From the NCBI RefSeq assembly GCF_000716535.1, contig NZ_JNWV01000006.1:310001-374000 (forward strand): a stretch of DNA of 64,000 bases, in the 5' to 3' direction. Positions 8,461 through 15,367 of the stretch are shown here, in pieces. Positions within the stretch are counted from its first letter, which is position 1. Every line of letters starts with the position of its first letter. The notes under the pieces are model-generated. The model saw only the letters and a list, made by a program, of their open reading frames with translations, did no database searches and was not told where the DNA came from. This DNA is from Streptomyces flaveolus (GTDB lineage Bacteria; Actinomycetota; Actinomycetes; Streptomycetales; Streptomycetaceae). The translations under genes and the position numbers were made by a program.

Positions 8461-9048
8461 ATGGCACAGTGGATTCTTCCTCTCCTCACCGCCTTCCTCG
8501 GCTACCTCGTGCATTGGGCGCAGCAGACACTTGCGTTGAGGTATGAGTTTCATAGGGAAGATCGCAATCGAATCTCTACAATGCGCGAGAAACTAGTCGA
8601 GCTCCGGGAGGCGGGTGATAGGGAAGTACTTGAAGCCTCTCGCCCGACTGTGCGCAGCTTGATAAGCGATGCGGCTTTGTTGCGCGATGAACGGTTACGG
8701 AAGCGCATAACCAGAAACGCCTTGCTCATCAGTAGCGCGTGGGTTCAGCAGCGGCGGAGGCCCGCTTGGAGCGAAGGCTATCTTGTAAACGTGTTCGTCG
8801 ATGATTCTTACGAATGCTTATCTGCTGTCCTTCGTGGCGATTCGCTGCCCCCAGAAAAAGATCAGGTGTTGCATCTGGTTTTCGATCAGGAAAGAGCAGG
8901 GTTGGAGGCGGCGCGTGCCTGGCTGATGATTGGCGATCAAGAGCAGTCAGATACTGAATGGCATAGGAGATTTCTGGAGTGGCGCTCGGAGTATCTCCGG
9001 CGTAACAGAGGTGGATTTTCAAGAGTCCGGAGACGTCGCATAACCTAG
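8461..9048 (+). CDS. Membrane-anchored protein of unknown function with two TTA codons
   Basis: About 195 residues from ATG 8461. One N-terminal transmembrane helix (ILPLLTAFLGYLVHWA) is followed by a charged, helical cytoplasmic region ending in an Arg-rich tail. No family was recognised. In-frame TTA leucine codons at 8695-8697 and 8818-8820 would make translation depend on the bldA tRNA, and thus on developmental stage, in Streptomyces. Base composition is low-GC like the DUF6414 gene 138 bp upstream, so the two may be one module. A TTG start at 8410 is possible and would add a second hydrophobic stretch. Confidence 0.7.
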   Translation: MAQWILPLLTAFLGYLVHWAQQTLALRYEFHREDRNRISTMREKLVELREAGDREVLEASRPTVRSLISDAALLRDERLRKRITRNALLISSAWVQQRRRPAWSEGYLVNVFVDDSYECLSAVLRGDSLPPEKDQVLHLVFDQERAGLEAARAWLMIGDQEQSDTEWHRRFLEWRSEYLRRNRGGFSRVRRRRIT

Positions 9049-9060
9049 GAGTAAGAGGTC

Positions 9061-9224
9061 GGTGGAGCGGCTTTGGGCTGGAGCTGATTTGGCGCGAGTG
9101 ATCATGGCCCATTACGCTAGCCAGCGGATCGGGCAGGTTTGTGAGCCTGCCCGTTAGTGCCCGATCTTGGGCCATGATCTTCGAGGCTCGCGCCAAATTG
9201 GCTGCCTAAAGCCGTGGAGCCGAC
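9061..9224. repeat. Long nested inverted repeat inside the AICE
   Basis: An imperfect palindrome of about 160 bp. Matching arm blocks are ATTTGGCGCGAG (9087-9098) with CTCGCGCCAAAT (9187-9198), GATCATGGCCCA (9100-9111) with TGGGCCATGATC (9168-9179), and GATCGGGCA (9127-9135) with TGCCCGATC (9158-9166). CGGGCAGG/CCTGCCCG forms an alternative inner stem. No gene covers it. Such structures in rolling-circle elements can be single-strand origins, and a transcript from it would fold strongly. The rest of the gap up to 9454 holds a further GC-rich hairpin near 9343-9362 and no convincing ORF. Confidence 0.75.
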
Positions 9225-9454
9225 CGCCCCAGCCACAGAGGGTTTCTCCCACGACATGCCCGCAGCCGCCGAGCGCGCCGCCGGGCGCGGCCAGCCGGGG
9301 CGAAGACAGGAGGCAGGCCGCGCCGCAGAGGCGGCGCGCGCCCGCGCCGTGCGCGGGCCTTGATGAAGTAGGGAAAGTTGTACCGCACCCGCGATCAGCA
9401 TCGCTCGATCGTGGCCCTGTCGGCTCACCGCGCGTCTCGACTACCGTTCCGGGT

Positions 9455-10384
9455 ATGCCTTCTGCACTGGACACGCCTCAGGGAGCATCTGCACTCGCTG
9501 AGTCTCTGCTTCCTCAGCTCGGGAACCGCTGGCTGCACACTCAGGCGGTGGCTGCTCGTGCTCAAGAGGCTGCCGCGGCTGTGCGTAAGGCTGATCGGGG
9601 CCTCCTCGTCGCCGCAGCCTGGCTGCATGACATCGGTTACGCCCCCGAACTTCGTGACACCGGGTTCCATCCCCTAGACGGCGCCCGTCACCTGGAAGAA
9701 CTGGGTGCGCCGGCGCGCCTGGTGCGACTGGTCGCCCATCACTCCGGCGCTGTGTACGAGGCAGAGCAGCGCGGGCTGTCGGCAGAGCTGGCCGTCTACG
9801 AGCGGGAGGACTCCCCGGTCCTCGACGCCCTGATCTTTGCTGACATGACGACCGGCCCCGCCGGGCAGCCCTTCGACTTCGACACCCGCATTGACGAGAT
9901 CCTGGTCCGCTACGAACCGGGCAGTGAAGTGCACAACGCAATCAGCAAAGCGCGCCCATACCTCGGCGCTGCGGTGGAGCGCACCCAACGACGGATCGCA
10001 GCGTTCATGTCACTGCCGCCGAGTCAACGGTCGATCATCGACGGAAGCGGCTGGTGGCCTCCGACGCTCTTCGCGGTGGAACACCAGGACGTGGAACTAC
10101 TGGCTCGACTGCTGGATGCCGGCGCAGACCCCGATGAAGGCAACGGTGCGACTCCGCTGACGCACGCGATTGGGACGGAGGGCGATGTCGCGCTGCAGAG
10201 CGGTGATCCGCACACCGTGGCAACGACGGCGGTACTCCTCGCATACGGCGCAGACCCGGAACTACCCGACGCGACTGGTGAGACGCCGCTCCAGGTAGCC
10301 GAGTACTACGACCACGCCCCTGCTATCCGGTTGCTGCGCCGGCATCTGCCGGGCGGTCGCTCCAGTAAGCCTCAGCCGATGTAA
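9455..10384 (+). CDS. HD-domain phosphohydrolase-like protein with C-terminal ankyrin repeats
   Basis: A 309-residue protein. Residues 1-170 form an HD domain: the metal-binding doublet is in AAWLHDIGYAPEL near residue 58, with a further histidine pair in AHHSGAVYEAE. From about residue 205 ankyrin-like repeats follow (VELLARLLDAGADPDEGNGATPLTHAI, then TTAVLLAYGADPELPDATGETPLQVAEYY), here described by position rather than quoted in full. HD proteins cut phosphate esters of nucleotides or nucleic acids; ankyrins bind proteins. Its 3' end overlaps the convergent Nudix gene by 13 bp. Start is ATG 9455; the in-frame upstream extension crosses the structured repeat and is unlikely to be coding. 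Substrate unknown. Confidence 0.82.
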   Translation: MPSALDTPQGASALAESLLPQLGNRWLHTQAVAARAQEAAAAVRKADRGLLVAAAWLHDIGYAPELRDTGFHPLDGARHLEELGAPARLVRLVAHHSGAVYEAEQRGLSAELAVYEREDSPVLDALIFADMTTGPAGQPFDFDTRIDEILVRYEPGSEVHNAISKARPYLGAAVERTQRRIAAFMSLPPSQRSIIDGSGWWPPTLFAVEHQDVELLARLLDAGADPDEGNGATPLTHAIGTEGDVALQSGDPHTVATTAVLLAYGADPELPDATGETPLQVAEYYDHAPAIRLLRRHLPGGRSSKPQPM

Positions 10385-10842
10385 GGCTCGGTCCGGTCGG
10401 CCAATCCGTGCTCGATCCGCATGCGCATCGACGGGTGGATGCTCAGCTCGTCCAGCTTGCCCGGGTCGACGAACGCCACTTCCTTGCTCTCGCTGCTCGT
10501 CCGCAGCTGGCCGCCAACGATGCGGGCGTGGAAGCAGATGGAGAACTGCTGGCGGACTTCGCCGTCGTCGTACGCCATGACGTGTCCGGGGTTCGTGTAG
10601 ATGCCGACCAGGCCGGTTACCTCCACGTCGAACCCTGTCTCTTCCTTGGTCTCGCGTACCGCCGCGTCGGGGGCTGACTCGCCCAGGTCAATACCGCCTC
10701 CAGGCAGGGCCCACAGATCGTTGTCGGTCTTGTGGATCAGCAAGACTTCTCCGGCCTCGTTGCGGGCCACGGCGGTCACGGAGGGGACGAGACTGTTCGC
10801 CTTCGGGGCGTTCGGATCGTTGAAGTAGTCGACACGTGCCAT
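10372..10842 (-). CDS. Nudix hydrolase (possible Pif-like immunity protein)
   Basis: A 156-residue Nudix protein with a complete Nudix box, GGGIDLGESAPDAAVRE followed by TKEETGF (about residues 48-72). These enzymes hydrolyse nucleoside diphosphate derivatives. In the related element pSAM2 the transfer-immunity factor Pif contains a Nudix signature, so an entry-exclusion role is a reasonable inference here. The gene runs against the HD-ankyrin gene with a 13-bp 3' overlap and lies downstream of the XRE/DUF5919 gene on the same strand. A metabolic housekeeping role cannot be excluded. Confidence 0.88.
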   Translation of the reverse strand: MARVDYFNDPNAPKANSLVPSVTAVARNEAGEVLLIHKTDNDLWALPGGGIDLGESAPDAAVRETKEETGFDVEVTGLVGIYTNPGHVMAYDDGEVRQQFSICFHARIVGGQLRTSSESKEVAFVDPGKLDELSIHPSMRMRIEHGLADRTEPYIG

Positions 10843-10869
10843 GCGTTCAGCGTCGCATGCCGTGCCCTG

Positions 10870-11601
10870 CTACGCCGTCCGGCCCTGCTCCCATGCGTAG
10901 TCGAAGCTTCGCATGTAGTGCCGGAACGTGCGCGCTCCCGGCAGGTACTTGAAGTGCATCACCGGGTTCTGCCCAGCGGGAGCCCCAAGCACATGGGGGT
11001 TCACCAGCACGTCCTCATCGAACCTGTAGATGGAGTTGTAGAGGATCGTGTCGTGCAGCCGTACCTCGATGCCGGGCGTCGACATGGCGGGCTGCAGGTA
11101 TCGGCGAGTGATTCGGGCTCGCGCGGCGAGGTCGTCACCAATGCCCTCCTCTTCACCACGCTGGCGAACAGCCTCGGACTCAGGGTCGCCCAGCAGGATC
11201 CGAACCTGCGCGCCGGCCTTCGCCTTGTCGGCCAACTGGTCGGGTAGGTCCGGGTGGCTGTCGAAGAGGAACAGCCCCGCGTACACCAGGATGTCGATCT
11301 GATCCGTCGCTTGCTCAATCAGAGACGACCACAGCGGGGCAGGGACCGCACCACGGTGCGGGTAGTACGTGATTAGCTCGGACGCGCTTGCCTTCTCGGC
11401 CTGCTTCTCGGCTGACGGCCACAGGTAGACCTCATCGGCCCCCAGGAAGCTCGCGGCCTTCCATCGGTGCCCCCTGTGGGGCGTGCGGTTGGTGGTGATC
11501 CAGCGCTCGACGCTCTTTGGGTCTACTCCGACGTGCTCGGCAACGGACTGGATCGTCTCGCCCTTCGCCGAAATCGCTGCACGTAAACGCTCGTTCGCCA
11601 T
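10870..11601 (-). CDS. XRE-type regulator with DUF5919/PLD-like C-terminal domain
   Basis: A 243-residue protein. Residues 1-55 form a lambda-repressor-like HTH (SVAEHVGVDPKSVERWITTNRTP). The remainder resembles the DUF5919 region, a degenerate phospholipase D-like fold: QIDILVYAGLFLF, VRILLGDPES and HDTILYNSIYRFDEDVLVN are the ordered blocks. A full HxKxxxxD motif is missing, so catalysis is doubtful and a ligand-sensing role is more likely. It is divergent from the transfer genes across a palindromic region, a typical place for the element's master repressor, and 27 bp upstream of the Nudix gene. Confidence 0.85.
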   Translation of the reverse strand: MANERLRAAISAKGETIQSVAEHVGVDPKSVERWITTNRTPHRGHRWKAASFLGADEVYLWPSAEKQAEKASASELITYYPHRGAVPAPLWSSLIEQATDQIDILVYAGLFLFDSHPDLPDQLADKAKAGAQVRILLGDPESEAVRQRGEEEGIGDDLAARARITRRYLQPAMSTPGIEVRLHDTILYNSIYRFDEDVLVNPHVLGAPAGQNPVMHFKYLPGARTFRHYMRSFDYAWEQGRTA

Positions 11602-11624
11602 GGTGTGCCCTTCCCAGGAACCTG

Positions 11625-11658
11625 TAGGGACGTTTTGACGGTAGCTCAGACGTCCCTA
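11625..11658. promoter_or_regulatory. Divergent operator between XRE regulator and transfer genes
   Basis: Inverted repeat TAGGGACGT (11625-11633) and ACGTCCCTA (11650-11658), with an additional AAACGTCC half-site directly after. It lies in the 156-bp divergent gap, so the XRE protein could control both its own gene and the transfer operon. The spacing of about two helical turns suits dimer-dimer binding. Inferred only. Confidence 0.6.
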
Positions 11659-11757
11659 AACGTCCATAGAGACCGTGATGCGTCCACCCCATCTCGCGGT
11701 CTCCTGATCTCACCGACGGGACGTCGGTCAAGAACCCACCTCATCAGGAGACAGAGG

Positions 11758-12114
11758 ATGCGTCAGATTCCCGTGGACACCTCCGCCGCGACCGTGATGG
11801 TTGCCAAGCCCCCGCAGCCCAAGGTGAAGGACCGCCGTACCGGTGAGATCGCCACCGACGTCGAGACCGGCGCGAAGCTGATGACCGTCGACGTGATGTT
11901 CGCGGCCAACGACGAGGTGGAGATCCTGTCCATCACCGTTCCCGAGCCGGGCATCTCCGGTGAACTGACCATGGGCACCCCGGTCGCGCTCACGGGCCTG
12001 ATCGCCCGGCCGTGGGAGAACGACTTCAACGGCCAGAAGAGGCACGGCATCGCCTTCCGCGCCGTCGCGGTCACGTCCCTGGTTGCTACTGCCGCGAACT
12101 CCAAGGCGGCCTGA
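11758..12114 (+). CDS. SCO3933-family regulatory protein
   Basis: A 118-residue protein of the type found immediately upstream of traSA-like genes in Streptomyces elements (SCO3933-like). It is mostly beta-strand: VMVAKPPQPKVKDRRTGEI, LMTVDVMFAANDEVEI and a GTPVALTGLIARPWENDF block that looks OB-fold-like. It begins after a good Shine-Dalgarno (CAGGAG, then eight bases) and ends three bases before the FtsK-like gene. The exact role is not established; regulation of transfer or replication, or single-strand DNA binding, would fit. Confidence 0.8.
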   Translation: MRQIPVDTSAATVMVAKPPQPKVKDRRTGEIATDVETGAKLMTVDVMFAANDEVEILSITVPEPGISGELTMGTPVALTGLIARPWENDFNGQKRHGIAFRAVAVTSLVATAANSKAA

Positions 12115-12116
12115 TC

Positions 12117-13472
12117 ATGGCCGCGTTCACGGTCGCTCTGGTGCTGGTCGTCGCCGCTGCGGGTCTCCTGCGGTGGCGGCGCCCCGCCTGGTACTGGATG
12201 ACCTTCGGTGTCACCCTGGCAAGCCTGCGGGTTCTGGTCCGCTACGCCTCCGTCATGGACGCGTGCGGGCTGACGGTCCCGCCCTCGTGCTGGCGTCTGA
12301 CCCTGGCCCGGGTCACCAACCGGCCCGTTCCGGAGTCCCGTCCACCGCGCATCCTGCGCTTCCGCCCGACCCGAACCGGCCTAGTACTGCGGCTGGGACT
12401 GCGGCCCGGACAGGACGCCTTCGACGTCGCCGCCGCCTCGGACCGGCTTCGTCACTCCTTCTCGATGTACGGCGTCACCTCGCGTGAGGTGCGGTCGGGT
12501 GTCGTGGAAGTGCGGATGACCGGCTACGACGTGCTCAAGCGGGTGCAGATGCCCGCCAAGGTCGACACCCGGCCGATGCGGGTCCCGGTCGCCCTGCGCG
12601 AGGACGGGTCGGTGCACTACCGCGACTACCGCGCCGTCCCACACGCCCTCACCCTTGGCGCTACCGAGTCGGGCAAGTCCGTCTATCAGCGCAACCTGGT
12701 TGCCGGGCTCGCCCCGATGGACGTCGCCCTGGTCGGCATCGACTGCAAGCAGGGGGTGGAGCTGTTCCCGCTGGCCCGCCGGTTCTCCGCCCTCGCCGAC
12801 AACCCCGACACCGCCGTCGAACTGCTTGATGCGCTCGTGTCCCGCATGGAAGGGATCTACCAGCTCATCCGGGCTGAGCAGCGCATCACCGCCGCCGTGC
12901 CGGACGCCGAGATAGCCGCCGACATCTGGGACCTGCCCGACCACCTGCGACCAGTGCCGGTCGTGGTCCTGGTCGACGAAGTTGCCGAGCTGGCCCTGTT
13001 CGCCAGCAAGGACGAGGAAAAGCGGCGCGACCGCATCATCACCGCGCTGGCCCGCCTCGCTCAGCTCGGCCGCGCGGCCGGCATCTACCTCGAAATCTGC
13101 GGGCAGCGCTTCGGCTCCGAACTCGGCAAGGGCATCACCATGCTCCGCGCCCAGCTCACCGGCCGAACCGCGCACCGCGTCAACGACGAGACATCCGCCA
13201 ACATGGCCTTCGGCGACATCTCCCCGGACGCCGTCCTCGCCGCCATCCAGATCCCCGCAGAACTGCGCGGCCTTGCCATCGCCGGGGACTCCACCGGCGG
13301 CTGGCACCGCATCCGCGCCCCGCACACCTCCCTCCGGCAGGCCGTCAACACCTGCAACCGGCATGCCGACCGCACCCCGGACCTGCCCGAGCTGGCCCCC
13401 TTCCGGCCCGAGCCGACCGCTCCCGCTGCAACCGCAGTGCCGCTGTCCAAGACGGCTCCTGCCACGGCGTAA
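12117..13472 (+). CDS. traSA: FtsK/SpoIIIE-like conjugal transfer ATPase (TraSA/TraB type)
   Basis: A 451-residue septal DNA translocator that moves double-stranded element DNA between mycelial cells. One hydrophobic N-terminal segment (residues 4-20) is followed by a linker and the motor domain. Walker A is GATESGKS at 181-188, Walker B centres on D287 in VVVLVDEVAEL, and an FtsK-type R-finger region follows (QLGRAAGIYLEICGQRFGS). In Streptomyces plasmids one such protein is enough for transfer. It follows the SCO3933-like gene by two bases and heads the run of Spd-type genes. Confidence 0.94.
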   Translation: MAAFTVALVLVVAAAGLLRWRRPAWYWMTFGVTLASLRVLVRYASVMDACGLTVPPSCWRLTLARVTNRPVPESRPPRILRFRPTRTGLVLRLGLRPGQDAFDVAAASDRLRHSFSMYGVTSREVRSGVVEVRMTGYDVLKRVQMPAKVDTRPMRVPVALREDGSVHYRDYRAVPHALTLGATESGKSVYQRNLVAGLAPMDVALVGIDCKQGVELFPLARRFSALADNPDTAVELLDALVSRMEGIYQLIRAEQRITAAVPDAEIAADIWDLPDHLRPVPVVVLVDEVAELALFASKDEEKRRDRIITALARLAQLGRAAGIYLEICGQRFGSELGKGITMLRAQLTGRTAHRVNDETSANMAFGDISPDAVLAAIQIPAELRGLAIAGDSTGGWHRIRAPHTSLRQAVNTCNRHADRTPDLPELAPFRPEPTAPAATAVPLSKTAPATA

Positions 13473-13554
13473 CTACTCCGCTCCCCGGTCGGCGCGACCG
13501 CCTTCGCGCCAGGTCCCTACCCCCGCCATGTCTGTTGAAGGGAGAACCCCCGTC

Positions 13555-13713
13555 ATGTGCCCCGACTGCGAGGACTTCGCCCGGACCGTCCTGCTCCTGG
13601 GCCAACTCGCCCTCTACGCCGACACCATCGGCGCCGACCTGGACTTCGTGGACGCCGTCAGTCCGTCCCTGGCCGCCTCGCTCCCGCAGCCGCCGACCGG
13701 TGGGGAGTCCTGA
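13555..13713 (+). CDS. Small AICE protein with N-terminal CxxC
   Basis: A 52-residue protein beginning MCPDCEDFARTVLLLGQLAL. It has a good ribosome site (GAAGGGAG) eight bases before ATG 13555, and its stop overlaps the start of the DUF2637 gene (TGATG), supporting real translation. The CPDC pair suggests metal or redox chemistry but nothing firm. An upstream in-frame ATG at 13528 lacks a good ribosome site. Confidence 0.72.
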   Translation: MCPDCEDFARTVLLLGQLALYADTIGADLDFVDAVSPSLAASLPQPPTGGES

Positions 13714-14381
13714 TGGCCACCCGTCACGCCCTGCGCGTGGATGCCGTCCTGGTCCAGGCCGTCATCGCCGGAGCGCTGTCTTTTGCCCACCTGCACGACC
13801 TGGCCGCCGCTGCCGGACAGGACGGTTGGAAGGCCTGGGCCTACCCCGTCTCCGTAGATCTGCTCCTGGTCGCCGCCTGGCGACGGCTCCGCAGCGAGGG
13901 CCCGTCCCGCCTGGCTTGGTGCTGGTTCCTCATCGCCCTCTTCGCCTCGCTCGGTGCCAACGTCGCCACCGCCGGATTCCTCGACCTGACCGACCCGCCC
14001 GCGCTGCTCCGCCTCGGCATCGCCGGATGGCCGGCCCTGGCCTTCCTCGGCGGCACCCTCCTCGCCCACTCCGCCAAGCAACCGACGGCCGAACCGCCGG
14101 CACCCGCCTTGGCCCCGGAACCCGAGATCGCGGACGACCACGAACCGGCTCCCGAACTCGTCCCGGACCCGGAGCCCGCCCCGGCCCCCGTGGAGGAACC
14201 TGCGGCGCTTCCGCCCGCCGACCCGGTGCCCGCGGTTCCCGCCGTTCTCATCGACCACGCCCGCAAGGTCGCCGCCGACTACCGCGACCGCACCGGCGCC
14301 CCCATCGACACCGACACCCTGCGCGCCCACCTCGGCGTCCCGCCCCACCTCGCCGACGCCATCGCCGCCCAGCTCGCCTGA
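13713..14381 (+). CDS. DUF2637 membrane protein (SpdB-like spread protein)
   Basis: A 222-residue protein of the DUF2637 family that accompanies TraB-type translocators in Streptomyces plasmids. Three to four transmembrane helices occupy about residues 8-120 (VLVQAVIAGALSFAHLHDLA, YPVSVDLLLVAAW, WFLIALFASLGANVATAGF, WPALAFLGGTLLAH). An Ala/Pro/Glu-rich linker follows, then a small basic helical domain with VAADYRDRTGAPIDTDTLRAHL, likely a winged-helix DNA-binding tail. Spd proteins promote spread of the element along hyphae. Translation is coupled to the preceding small gene. Confidence 0.86.
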   Translation: MATRHALRVDAVLVQAVIAGALSFAHLHDLAAAAGQDGWKAWAYPVSVDLLLVAAWRRLRSEGPSRLAWCWFLIALFASLGANVATAGFLDLTDPPALLRLGIAGWPALAFLGGTLLAHSAKQPTAEPPAPALAPEPEIADDHEPAPELVPDPEPAPAPVEEPAALPPADPVPAVPAVLIDHARKVAADYRDRTGAPIDTDTLRAHLGVPPHLADAIAAQLA

Positions 14382-14403
14382 CCCGGAAGGAGAACCAGCC
14401 GCC

Positions 14404-14595
14404 ATGCCCGCCCGCGACAACTTCCACTCCGTGATGCGGATCGGCCCCGTGCAGATCGGCACCCACCGCGACCGCAACGGCCAGACGAAACACGCCGCCG
14501 TGTGCACCGCCGACCGCTGCGGCTGGTCCGCCGACTACTCCAGCCAGACCGCCGCCCAGCTCGCCGCCCGCACCCACCGCTGCCGCGTCCGCTAG
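14404..14595 (+). CDS. Small mobile-element transfer protein
   Basis: A 63-residue protein matching the short proteins annotated as mobile element transfer proteins in Streptomyces elements: FHSVMRIGPVQIGTHRDRNG, two cysteines in CTADRCGW, and a C-terminal HRC. It may bind zinc. It sits between the DUF2637 gene and two small membrane-protein genes with an AAGGAG ribosome site upstream. The function is inferred from conserved context only. Confidence 0.78.
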   Translation: MPARDNFHSVMRIGPVQIGTHRDRNGQTKHAAVCTADRCGWSADYSSQTAAQLAARTHRCRVR

Positions 14596-14606
14596 GAGAC
14601 ACCGCC

Positions 14607-14765
14607 ATGCAGGTCCCGCTCTGGTTCGCCCTGGCCGTCGTCGGCTACCTCGGCGTCAAGTTCCTCCGCCCGCCCTGGTGGCTCGTCACCGTCCTCCTCC
14701 TCGGCGGCTACCTCCTCGCCGACAGCGTCCTCGCCCCCGCCATCGACACCGCCCTCACCAAGTAG
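14607..14765 (+). CDS. Small two-helix membrane protein of the transfer cluster
   Basis: A 52-residue protein that is almost entirely two hydrophobic helices (WFALAVVGYLGVKFL and LVTVLLLGGYLLADSVLA). It starts at ATG 14607 after TAGGAGAC, 11 bases after the previous stop. Small membrane proteins in this position of AICEs are usually counted as Spd-type spread proteins. No sequence motif shows a more exact role. Confidence 0.75.
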   Translation: MQVPLWFALAVVGYLGVKFLRPPWWLVTVLLLGGYLLADSVLAPAIDTALTK

Positions 14766-14781
14766 CGAAGGGAGAACCGCC

Positions 14782-15096
14782 ATGCTCCGCCCGAAGCTCC
14801 CGACCATGCCCACCCCGACCGGCCTCGTTTCCTCGACTGCCGTCATCGAGCCGACCACCGTGGACCAGCACCACCCGACTCCCGCCCCGGCCCAGGCCGT
14901 CCAGGTCCCCTCCCGGCCCACCGTCCAGCTCACCCCGGGCGCCGTCCTCGCCCTCGTCGGCGGCGGTACGGCCGTAGTCCTGGTCGTCGGCGCCGTACTC
15001 GTCTCGATGCTCCTGGCCGTCGCCGTCACCGGCGCGTCCGTGGCCGTCTGCGCCCTGGTCATCCGCTCACTCATCACCTCGCAGCACCGCCGCTGA
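14782..15096 (+). CDS. SpdD-like membrane protein
   Basis: A 104-residue protein. A Pro/Thr/Val-rich N-terminal half of about 55 residues precedes a glycine-zipper-like pair of hydrophobic helices (GAVLALVGGGTAVVLVVGAV and LLAVAVTGASVAVCALVI) and a short basic tail. This layout matches SpdD proteins of pSAM2/pIJ101-type plasmids. A strong AAGGGAG ribosome site lies upstream, 16 bp after the previous gene. Confidence 0.78.
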   Translation: MLRPKLPTMPTPTGLVSSTAVIEPTTVDQHHPTPAPAQAVQVPSRPTVQLTPGAVLALVGGGTAVVLVVGAVLVSMLLAVAVTGASVAVCALVIRSLITSQHRR

Positions 15097-15181
15097 ACGG
15101 TCCCAGGAGCGACGCACAAACCGCCAAGCACGCGCCACCCCGGGCCGTTCCTTCCAACCGCGATCGAAAGGAACCACCGTC

Positions 15182-15367
15182 ATGGACCACCGCACCCCGC
15201 CCCCGCCGAGGATCTGCCCGGCCTGCGACGGCTTCGCCTCCGTCGCCGTCACCCTCGGCGGCCGGGACCACCGTGGCCACCTGCGCACCGTCACGGCCCA
15301 CTGTCCGGCCTGCCAGGGCACCGGCACCGTCACCGCCCGCCGCTTCCCGGAGGGCGCCCGTGCCTGA
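15182..15367 (+). CDS. Small CxxC zinc-finger-like protein preceding repSA
   Basis: A 61-residue protein with two CPAC knuckles (ICPACDGF near residue 12 and HCPACQGTG near residue 41), similar to one half of a DnaJ-type cysteine-rich domain. Four closely arranged cysteines would form one zinc site. A good ribosome site (GAAAGGA) precedes it, and its end overlaps the GTG start of the replication gene by eight bases. It may assist replication or transfer; this rests on position. Confidence 0.75.
   Translation: MDHRTPPPPRICPACDGFASVAVTLGGRDHRGHLRTVTAHCPACQGTGTVTARRFPEGARA

Noticed and set aside
9167..9454. N-terminal extension of the HD-ankyrin protein
   Set aside because: It crosses the arm of the inverted repeat and a GC hairpin and has no domain similarity; family starts fit ATG 9455.
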